Shown: piece after piece, positions 28,301 through 35,209 of the stretch
Layout of the letters: each line of letters starts with the position of its first letter
Numbering within the stretch: position 1 is the first letter of the stretch
From: Bacteroidaceae bacterium
GTDB taxonomy: Bacteria > Bacteroidota > Bacteroidia > Bacteroidales > Bacteroidaceae
Reading direction: 5' to 3'
DNA length: 64,000 nucleotides
NCBI GenBank assembly: GCA_902362375.1
Contig: CABIVS010000017.1
Coordinates: 55,226-119,225, forward strand
Position numbers and translations under genes: made by a program
Notes under the pieces: generated by a model
What the model was told of the DNA's origin: nothing
The model's input: only the letters and a program-made list of their open reading frames with translations
The model's database searches: none

Positions 28301-28707
28301 TCTTCTCTACATTTATGTATGAGTTTGGCGGCCAGCGTTACAACCGGACGTTGATTGATAAAGTGGAGAATGCACTTATCTCTTCGCAGAATGTAGACCG
28401 TCGTGTGTTGAGCGGACGTTGGCAGAATGTAGGTGATATGGCACCGTTTGGCCGATTGCAGACAGGTATGGTAGCCACTACGCGTCCTACAAGCCGTTTT
28501 ATTCAAGACTACAACGTGTTGTCATTCAACTCACTCACCATAGGCTATGATGTTCCTGCCGAACGATTGAAGAAGTTTCATTTGGGAATGCTCCGTTTTG
28601 AACTCTCGGGCAACGATTTCCTGCGTACTTCGACCGTGCGTGCAGAACGCGGATTGGACTATCCTTATTCCCGTTCTTTCGCTCTGTCTGTGAAAATGAG
28701 TCTATAA
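25327..28707 (+). CDS. SusC/RagA-family TonB-dependent transporter with STN domain (locus 2)
   Basis: 1126-residue outer-membrane importer: signal peptide to about 30, STN domain at about 35-105, carboxypeptidase-regulatory-like domain at about 115-195 (GVVVDEGGEPLPGVTVLIIGK), plug at about 200-330 with the SusC signature MDGFEISVQKLYDMDPSRIES, and the barrel. AAGGAGG at about 25315-25321 is a strong ribosome site for this genus. Base composition changes abruptly near 25.92 kb. The first 600 bp are about 35% GC in rows I counted, while the plug and barrel region is 50-57%, well above the locus 1 paralogue (about 35%). This suggests that the plug-barrel part was replaced by recombination. Confidence 0.93.
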   Translation: MQIKRARERIVMSLCIIFLLFAPISATAQSNSMKVSLNLKSALVKEFFDAVKAQTGLNFIYNTEQVKSMSRITIQSKGQPITEVLDKVLANTGYTYEIEGNIVTIVYQQPKEKKKTFTGVVVDEGGEPLPGVTVLIIGKEKNIGTMTDAEGTFSLGLPNKDVIVRISFVGMQPIEINTAKLNLDKTHTFRLKPDSKQLDEVVVTGYAKISKNSFTGTSVTVSADQLMSVSKTNVLGALQVFDPSFRIAENNLMGSNPNNVPELYIRGRSGIGTTELAAEDLSKSALKNNPNLPTFIMDGFEISVQKLYDMDPSRIESITILKDAAATAMYGSRAANGVVIITTVTPKPGKIHVNYNFTGTLEYPDLTDYNLMDAKEKLQTEVAAGLFKADPESATFISEQNRLDQIYHKKLNNVVRGVNTYWLSKPLRTVFNHKHSLYLDGGTENLRWGVDLSYNNDAGVMKDSYRDRMSGGLSLSYTLGNFQLRNSFSYTYTNSSDSPYGSFADYTSKLPYDVYLDENGKYLEMTYAWNGTSGGENPLYEATLGSYSRDKSWELINNTELLWNITPHWLLKGQFSVTKSNSEANDFLDPLSKKNSDRLSLNNVVSGQLNVVTANSLSWDATLTLSYNRNIKKNSLNFLAGMNATSSTGTGLSIDYRGFPSGTLSSVGYANSIYGMPSASDSKSRLFGVLGTFNYSYDNIYLADVSIRLDGNSEFGADKRFAPFFSGGLGLNIHNYSFMKDMEWLERLKIRTTYGVTGKVNFSPYDAQTMYRIINDNWYKTGLGASLIALGNRNLGWEKTRNWDLGLDLNMLNGLIQLDFSYYRKKTVDLVNSVTLPSSTGFTSYKDNIGEVMNKGVEIQLRSNLFQNKDWLVALFANLGHNKNEILKISDSLKDYNNKVLAKYDDYDKAFERADGKYAQTYLQYVEGGSLTSIFGVRSLGINPADGKEIFVKKDGSITYDWTASDQVVIGNTEPKAQGTFGLNLRWKNFTLFSTFMYEFGGQRYNRTLIDKVENALISSQNVDRRVLSGRWQNVGDMAPFGRLQTGMVATTRPTSRFIQDYNVLSFNSLTIGYDVPAERLKKFHLGMLRFELSGNDFLRTSTVRAERGLDYPYSRSFALSVKMSL

Positions 28708-28725
28708 CCCCTTACAATTTACACA

Positions 28726-30183
28726 ATGAAAATCAGAATTAAAAATACACTATATTTATTCTTGGTGATGCTGCTGGCGGGCAGTTGCGATTGGCTGGAA
28801 GTGTCTCCTTCCAACGAAGTGAATGAAGAAGATCTGTTCGCTAAAGGGAGCGGTTACCGCAATGCACTCAACGGCATCTACTTGAATATGTCGGACAACT
28901 CCCTTTATGGACGAAACCTGAGTTATGGATTTATTGAAGTACTGGGACATCAGTATCTGCCGGAACACCTTAAGAATACTGGTTCTTATTATAAAACTTA
29001 CCAGTTTCTTTACGATGATACCGATGTGAAGTCTTTTATTTCGGTGATGTGGTCGAAAGGATATAATGTGATTGCCAGCTGCAATAACCTAATTCACAAT
29101 ATCAGTGAGGCAGATGCAATGCTTTTTGACGGAGTAGAGATGGAGAAGAATATGATCTGGGGCGAAGCGTTAGCATTGCGTGCATTGATGCACTTCGAGC
29201 TTCTGCGTATGTTTGCTCCTTCTATGGAGGTCGATGATGGAAAAGCATATATCCCTTATGTGGACGAGTATCCTGTCATCAATACAACCTATTACACAAA
29301 CGCGGAAATCTTGAAGAAAATAGAAGCGGATTTTAAAGAAGCCCGACGTTTGGTAGCTATGTGCGATGTAGAGCAACATCCGGAATGGATGCAATATGAT
29401 GTACGTATGAGAGGGGATGGAGTAACCACAGACTTGCCTGATGATGTGTTTTATGCTTTTCGCGGCTATCGCATGAATTATTATGCCATTACAGCCTGGA
29501 TGGCACGCATGTATATGTGGGCAAAAGATTACGATGCCGCTTTCAGTTGCTCGGAAGAGGTCATTAACTCTACTTATAAAGACAGAGCTTATTTCGATTT
29601 CATTAATTCGGCAGAGTTATCGAAAGACAAGAAAGACAGCAAGAGCTTGATTTTTACGATTTCTCATAACAATGTATTGACCGATGAGTACAAGCCATTC
29701 ACTAATAACGGTAGTGAAAATCTGTTTTTGTTCAGTAAAGATGATATTTATGATGAAGAACTGGAGAAGAAAGAAGATGTGCGTGGAAAAGATGAGATGT
29801 TGACATTGGTCACAGGAGCTTCTTATTGTTCCCGGAAATATCTGATAGAGGAGGGTACTATTGGTTATGACATGATACCAATGCTGAGATTGAGTGAATT
29901 GTATTATATAGTTGGCGAGTATTATGCACGTAACAATCAGTTGGATAAAGCCGGTGCGGCATTAGATGTTGTCCGTCATGCCAGGGGGCTGATGTTGGCT
30001 CTTCCCGAACCTTCATCTTTGGATGCTTTTTACAAGGAGATGATCAAAGAGATGCGTAAAGAATTGATTGGAGAAGGACAGTTGTACTTTCTGTATAAGC
30101 GTCTGAATATGAAAGAGCCTTTCGATATGGATGAAAAGAACGTGAATTTTGTGTTTGAGCATCCTGAAAATGAAGACATTTAA
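28726..30183 (+). CDS. SusD/RagB-family surface lipoprotein (locus 2)
   Basis: 485-residue lipoprotein, lipobox LAGSC (Cys21), then DWLEVSPSNEVNEEDLF. SusD helical blocks are visible: WGEALALRALMHFELLRMFAPS, MNYYAITAWMARMYMWAKDYDAAF, IPMLRLSELYYIVGEYYARN and MRKELIGEGQLYFLYKRLNM. It is the partner of the SusC 18 bp upstream. The first 250 bp share the higher GC of the upstream SusC barrel, and the rest is AT-richer, so the exchanged segment may end inside this gene. Confidence 0.92.
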   Translation: MKIRIKNTLYLFLVMLLAGSCDWLEVSPSNEVNEEDLFAKGSGYRNALNGIYLNMSDNSLYGRNLSYGFIEVLGHQYLPEHLKNTGSYYKTYQFLYDDTDVKSFISVMWSKGYNVIASCNNLIHNISEADAMLFDGVEMEKNMIWGEALALRALMHFELLRMFAPSMEVDDGKAYIPYVDEYPVINTTYYTNAEILKKIEADFKEARRLVAMCDVEQHPEWMQYDVRMRGDGVTTDLPDDVFYAFRGYRMNYYAITAWMARMYMWAKDYDAAFSCSEEVINSTYKDRAYFDFINSAELSKDKKDSKSLIFTISHNNVLTDEYKPFTNNGSENLFLFSKDDIYDEELEKKEDVRGKDEMLTLVTGASYCSRKYLIEEGTIGYDMIPMLRLSELYYIVGEYYARNNQLDKAGAALDVVRHARGLMLALPEPSSLDAFYKEMIKEMRKELIGEGQLYFLYKRLNMKEPFDMDEKNVNFVFEHPENEDI

Positions 30184-30204
30184 TAAGATTAATACAGTAG
30201 AAAG

Positions 30205-30888
30205 ATGAAACAATATATATTATTATCGTTATTTGCTTTGTGCTTGGTCGCTTGTTCTGAAGATGAAATAAAGCCCTATCATGGAGAGCACTATTTGTTT
30301 TTCAGTGAGCTGATGGAAAGTGGAGATGAAGCCATCGAACTATCGTTTAACAACTATCCACTTGATGATGAACTGACAGTGAAAATTGGTGTGCGATTGG
30401 TGGGAAGTCCGTTTGAAACGCCTACTGTTTATAAAGTTGGAGTAGTAGCAGACAAGACAACGGCACAAAGTGAAAACTATGAGTTACCAATCAATCCGAC
30501 TTTTGGAGCTAATGTGGCGGAAGATGTTTTGGAATTGAAATTGAAGAAAACCGAATCACTGAAAGAGGATGTGGAATTGCTGTTAAGGATAGAGCCGAAT
30601 GAACATTTTGCCGGAAGTGTAAAGAACTACGAGACTATAAAAATCGTATTCAATAACGTACAAAGTAAACCTTTATGGTGGACTAAAGATGTGGAAACCG
30701 TTTATTTGGGAGCATATACTCGTGAAAAGTATTTGGCATTGGTAGAATATGGTGGCGAGGAAGTGCTTCGTTTTGGAGAGTTGAATTCGGCAGAACAGCG
30801 TCAGTGTGCATTGCGCCTGAAAGATGCCATTGAGAAATATGGTTTGAAGGAAGCGAACGGCAAGGCGATGACAGTGCCTATTTATTAA
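30205..30888 (+). CDS. DUF4843-like lipoprotein (locus 2)
   Basis: 227 residues, lipobox LVAC (Cys17). One beta-rich domain (LFFSELMESGDEAIELSFNNYPLDDELTVKIGVRLVG, then NYELPINPTFGA) is followed by the block PLWWTKDVETVYLGAYTREKYLALVEYGG and a helical tail. It aligns with the locus 1 protein at 12834-13592 in order and in the tryptophan block. Unknown function; predicted surface accessory to SusCD. Confidence 0.75.
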   Translation: MKQYILLSLFALCLVACSEDEIKPYHGEHYLFFSELMESGDEAIELSFNNYPLDDELTVKIGVRLVGSPFETPTVYKVGVVADKTTAQSENYELPINPTFGANVAEDVLELKLKKTESLKEDVELLLRIEPNEHFAGSVKNYETIKIVFNNVQSKPLWWTKDVETVYLGAYTREKYLALVEYGGEEVLRFGELNSAEQRQCALRLKDAIEKYGLKEANGKAMTVPIY

Positions 30889-30909
30889 TTTAGTTTGAAA
30901 GAAATGTAT

Positions 30910-32544
30910 ATGAAAAAGATATATTGGATGACAGTGGCTGTCGTGGTTTGTTGCTTGTCTTCTTGCTATGAGGACAAAGGAAACTATGACTATAAGTTGA
31001 TGAATGATGTAACCGTCAATTTTACGATGGAGGCTACTGAGTTTGTAATGGGCGATGTGCTGAAGGTTGAACCTCAACTTGCATTCTCTTTGGGGGAAGA
31101 GACCAACAAACTGGCATATTCATGGTCGTTGAACAGACGGCAAATCTCTACCGATCGTAATCTGAATTGGATGGCGGATGAAGAAGGAAAATATATGGAT
31201 TTGCGACTGACCGTGACAGATACGGAAACTGGCGTATCTTATTTTTATGCTTCGAGTATTACTGTAACTTCTCCTTATGTAAACAGTGCTTGGGTAGTCT
31301 TGTCTGAAAAAGAGGACGGAACGGCAATGTTGACCTACCTACGTCCGACAACAAAGATTGTGCCGGGCGAAAACGGCAAAGAAGACGAGTCTGTGTATGA
31401 TTGTGCTGTGACTAAGGATGTGTATGGCATCTCCAATGCCGGTAGCTCTCTGGGAGGCAAGCCGGTCTCTATCAGTCAGCACTTTGTCTCTTCATGGACA
31501 GAAGACAAACCGCAGGACTTTACCAGTTGGCTTTGGTTGGTGCAACAAGGAGGACAAGGTACAATAGATGTTTCTGGAAGTACCTATAAAACCGAAGGTA
31601 CATTGCCGTCTATGTTCATTCATGGAGCCTATCCGCAAGGGTTCGAACCTTGGAGGGTATATGATATGCTGTATCTTTCTATGGCAATAGGTATGGATGG
31701 AAAGGTATATACTCGTATTAAGGATTCTTATAAACTGTTTAACAACAGTTATTTTATGGACGAGCTTCCGTTGTCGTACCGGCAACAACCGGTGGACGGT
31801 ACGATGATAGTACGTGCTCCGCGTTTTTGCGATCATGGAGGAACGTTACTCTATGATAAGAATTCGAAACGATACTTTCATATTACAGATTATCAGTCAT
31901 GGAATGGCAGGAAGTATTGTGGACAGCTGATTGTACCTTCTATCACTAATGAGTCAATATATGAAAAAAATCCGGATTGGGGTAAATTGGACGATATGTC
32001 TGATTATGAAGTGCTTTATGTAGATGCTCATAGTGATGATTCTTGGATGGGATTGAAATATGCGGCAGTGCTTCGTAAAAGTAACCGTTATTTTTTGCAA
32101 GATTTCACGATAGGTGATTATTGGGGAGGAAGTTCCATTGATGCAGAGATTAACTCGCAGACAGATGTAACGTCAGAATTGGGTGCTATAGTGAAAGAAG
32201 ATTCTCAATTTGCTTTGTATTATGCACAAGATTATCGCCCTTATTTGTTGATTTCCAGTGGAAACTTATTATATTTCTACTATTTTAATGGAAGTAAAGT
32301 GTATAAATACCATCAATTTGATGCTCCGATAAAAAGTATTGATGTAAATAATTCCTCTTTCCAGGGTGATGCCGGTGTCGGGTTAGAAAATGGTGAATTT
32401 TATGTCTTGGATTTCTCTACTTCCGTTATTCGGGATGTTATGAATACTGGCGATTCGAAAGAAAAAATTCGTTTCAAGCAAGGCGGTTTGGGTAAAGTTG
32501 TAGAAGTCATCTATAAGTGGAAGCAAGCCGCCAACTGGGTGTAA
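30910..32544 (+). CDS. PKD-like family lipoprotein (locus 2)
   Basis: 544 residues, lipobox LSSC (Cys19), then YEDKGNYDYKLMNDV, closely matching NYNYKLINEM in the locus 1 paralogue. A PKD/Ig-like domain (LAYSWSLNRRQISTDRNLNWMADEEGKYMDLRLTVTD) is followed by a long beta-rich region, and the ending VVEVIYKWKQAANWV corresponds to IVDVLYKLGRGMDYM in locus 1. Upstream in-frame TTG 30895 and ATG 30904 are possible; 30910 gives the cleanest signal peptide. Likely surface-exposed binding protein; ligand unknown. Confidence 0.75.
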   Translation: MKKIYWMTVAVVVCCLSSCYEDKGNYDYKLMNDVTVNFTMEATEFVMGDVLKVEPQLAFSLGEETNKLAYSWSLNRRQISTDRNLNWMADEEGKYMDLRLTVTDTETGVSYFYASSITVTSPYVNSAWVVLSEKEDGTAMLTYLRPTTKIVPGENGKEDESVYDCAVTKDVYGISNAGSSLGGKPVSISQHFVSSWTEDKPQDFTSWLWLVQQGGQGTIDVSGSTYKTEGTLPSMFIHGAYPQGFEPWRVYDMLYLSMAIGMDGKVYTRIKDSYKLFNNSYFMDELPLSYRQQPVDGTMIVRAPRFCDHGGTLLYDKNSKRYFHITDYQSWNGRKYCGQLIVPSITNESIYEKNPDWGKLDDMSDYEVLYVDAHSDDSWMGLKYAAVLRKSNRYFLQDFTIGDYWGGSSIDAEINSQTDVTSELGAIVKEDSQFALYYAQDYRPYLLISSGNLLYFYYFNGSKVYKYHQFDAPIKSIDVNNSSFQGDAGVGLENGEFYVLDFSTSVIRDVMNTGDSKEKIRFKQGGLGKVVEVIYKWKQAANWV

Positions 32545-32572
32545 ATCAATTATTAAAAATTAAAATATTTAT

Positions 32573-35209
32573 ATGCGAAAGAAAATCTATTTACTTCTTT
32601 TGGTGGCACTATGCGGGGGGATAATAACTCCCGCTGTAGCTAAGAAGAAAAACAAGAAGAAAGCTTCTACTACGCAAGTGACGTCAGAGAAGAAGGAAAA
32701 GAAAGAAACTAAGTATGACAAACTGTTTAAAGGAAAGAAAGTCACAACAGCTAAGGGATTTATAACACTTCATCAGTTTGATAATAAAATCTACTTTGAG
32801 TTACCCGTTAAGGTACTCAATCGTGATATTCTGTTGGGATCTACAATTGCAGAAACAACGGACAATCAGTTTGGATGTGTAGGAGAGAAGTCTGGTGATC
32901 CTTTCTTGATTCGTTTCGTGCAGCGTGATTCAACGATTACATTGCGTCGTGTGCAGGCAGGACAATGCTCGGATGATCGTGAGATTAAAAAACGTTTGCA
33001 GAGTAGTACAATGCCGGCTATCGCCGAAACTTTTGAGATAAAGGCTTACAATAATGACAGTACCGCGGTTGTATTTGATATGACCAGCTATCTGTTGAGT
33101 GATAAGAAAATGCTTTCTCCTTTCTCTCCTTATTCATTGATAGAAATGATGGGAGGGAGCGTTGATAAGAATTTTGAAAAGGAAAGTTCTTTTATACAAG
33201 GCATCAAAGGCTTCGAAGACAATATCAGTGTTCGTTCCTTGCTGACTTATAAAGTAAGTGTAGGAGCTAAAGGAAGTTATGCAGTAAAAAACATGCCTTT
33301 CTCGGCTGTGATGAACCGTAGCTTTATCTTGTTGCCGGAAAAGCCGATGCGTCATCGTTATGCCGATCCGCGTATTGGTATTTTCGAACACTCTATTGTT
33401 GAGTTTGCTTCCGAAGGACGCGGATTGCGTACTCGCCATATTGCTCATCGTTGGAATCTGGAACCATCGGATTCTGCCGCATATCTGCGTGGAGAGTTGG
33501 TAGAGCCTAAAAAACCTATTATTTTCTATATTGATGATGCATTTCCGTTGAGTTGGAATAAATACATTCATAAAGGAGTTGAGGTATGGCAGAAAGCATT
33601 TGAGAAGATTGGCTTTAAGAATGCGATTATAGCAAAGGATTTTCCTAAAGACGATCCTAACTTTGATCCGGAAAACATCAAATATTCTTGTATCCGTTAT
33701 GCCCCTTCTACAGTAGCTAACGCAATGGGACCTTCTTGGATTGACCCTCGCTCGGGAGAGATTATAAACGCATCAGTAACGGTATATCATAATATTGTGC
33801 AGTTGGTTCAATACTGGCGTTTCTTGCAGACTGCACCGGCAGATAAGGATGTTCGTGATGTAGTGTTGCGTGAAGATTTATTGGGAGACTGTATCGCTTA
33901 CGTACTTTCTCATGAAGTAGGGCATACTTTGTCCCTGATGCACAATATGGCGGGTTCTTCTTCCATTCCTGTAGAGTCGTTGCGTGATCCGAAGTTTACT
34001 CAGGAATATGGAACAACCTATTCTATCATGGATTATGCACGTAATAACTATATAGCACAGCCGGGTGATAAGGAGAAAGGAGTACGTATGACACCTCCTG
34101 AACTTGGTGCTTATGATTATTATGCGATCTCTTGGTTGTATAAACCGATATTTGAAGCGAAAACATCTGAAGAAGAAATTCCTATACTGGACAAATGGAT
34201 CAGTGAGAAATCGGGTGATCCTAAGTATCGTTATGGTAAGCAGCAGTTTAAACGTCGCTTTGACCCGAGTTCCGTAGAAGAAGATTTAGGGGATGATCCT
34301 GTGAAAGCTTCAGAGTATGGACGTCGTAATCTGCAATATATCCTGAAACATATTAATGAATGGGTAGCAGACAAAGATAAGGATTTTGAGTTCCGTACTG
34401 CTTTATATGATGAGATTGTCTACGGATATGTACGCTATTTAAGCTTCGTGTTAGCAGATATCGGAGGTATTTACCTGAATGAGCGTTATGATGGAGATCA
34501 ACGTCCGAGTTATCAGACTGTGTCGAAAGAACAACAGAAAAAAGCATTGAATTTTTTGCTGAATGAGTTGAAGGATCTTTCTTGGTTGGAGGCGGATGAG
34601 ACCTTGAAAGAGTTCCCTATTCGTACTTCTGTAGCTATGCAAATGGAGAATGCGATTATTGATGGTATTTTATCCCGTTGTGGTGCTGTTTCTATCTGCT
34701 CGAACAAGGCAACATCCGCTCCTTATACTCAAAAAGAATATCTGGCAGATATCGAACGTTTTGTATGGGCACCAACACGTGCTGGTAAAACTTTGACAGA
34801 TACGGAGATGCGTTTGCAGATGAATTATTTGACAAAATTGATAGAAGGATCTGTAACTGGAGTTGCTAAAAATGCGACTCGTAAAGGCATTACGGATATG
34901 TATGGTATTATTGAAATTCCTGAATGGTTGAAGGCTGCTTCGCGTGAGCGTTTCGGCATTATCTCGGAAGAGTTTATGGGATGTTTTAATAATAAGCATG
35001 CTGAGATGCAAGCAGCTCGTCTGGAGGAAATTAGCGGTTTTGAAGATGATGTTGATTTAAAGGCTCCGTTGGAACCGATGGAACACGTTTATTTCGGTGA
35101 ACTGAAGAAAATCCGCAGCTTGGTTGCAGCAAGTGCTTCTACCGGCTCTGCTGATACGCAACGCCATTATCGCTTATTGTTGTACAAAATTGACCAGGCA
35201 TTAAAATGA
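32573..35209 (+). CDS. Zinc-dependent metalloprotease, DUF5117/DUF4953 type (active form)
   Basis: Exported 878-residue protein with a signal peptide (about 1-23) and a lysine-rich linker (24-48). A beta-rich N-terminal region follows (KVTTAKGFITLHQFDNKIYFELP; IRFVQRDSTITLRRVQ). The catalytic domain has the metzincin-type motif HEVGHTLSLMH, with zinc ligands His447, His451 and His457 and general base Glu448, followed by a Met-turn-like SIMDYA. The domain order resembles DUF5118-DUF5117-DUF4953 proteins of Bacteroidetes, annotated as zinc-dependent metalloproteases. It is the first of two homologous genes overlapping by 4 bp and is the cargo enzyme of locus 2. Likely periplasmic or surface peptidase; substrate unknown. 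Confidence 0.87.
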   Translation: MRKKIYLLLLVALCGGIITPAVAKKKNKKKASTTQVTSEKKEKKETKYDKLFKGKKVTTAKGFITLHQFDNKIYFELPVKVLNRDILLGSTIAETTDNQFGCVGEKSGDPFLIRFVQRDSTITLRRVQAGQCSDDREIKKRLQSSTMPAIAETFEIKAYNNDSTAVVFDMTSYLLSDKKMLSPFSPYSLIEMMGGSVDKNFEKESSFIQGIKGFEDNISVRSLLTYKVSVGAKGSYAVKNMPFSAVMNRSFILLPEKPMRHRYADPRIGIFEHSIVEFASEGRGLRTRHIAHRWNLEPSDSAAYLRGELVEPKKPIIFYIDDAFPLSWNKYIHKGVEVWQKAFEKIGFKNAIIAKDFPKDDPNFDPENIKYSCIRYAPSTVANAMGPSWIDPRSGEIINASVTVYHNIVQLVQYWRFLQTAPADKDVRDVVLREDLLGDCIAYVLSHEVGHTLSLMHNMAGSSSIPVESLRDPKFTQEYGTTYSIMDYARNNYIAQPGDKEKGVRMTPPELGAYDYYAISWLYKPIFEAKTSEEEIPILDKWISEKSGDPKYRYGKQQFKRRFDPSSVEEDLGDDPVKASEYGRRNLQYILKHINEWVADKDKDFEFRTALYDEIVYGYVRYLSFVLADIGGIYLNERYDGDQRPSYQTVSKEQQKKALNFLLNELKDLSWLEADETLKEFPIRTSVAMQMENAIIDGILSRCGAVSICSNKATSAPYTQKEYLADIERFVWAPTRAGKTLTDTEMRLQMNYLTKLIEGSVTGVAKNATRKGITDMYGIIEIPEWLKAASRERFGIISEEFMGCFNNKHAEMQAARLEEISGFEDDVDLKAPLEPMEHVYFGELKKIRSLVAASASTGSADTQRHYRLLLYKIDQALK

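Noticed and set aside
31635..31660. tRNA T-arm-like GGGTTCGAACC
   Set aside because: It lies in frame inside the PKD-like lipoprotein gene and no acceptor, D or anticodon arms surround it.
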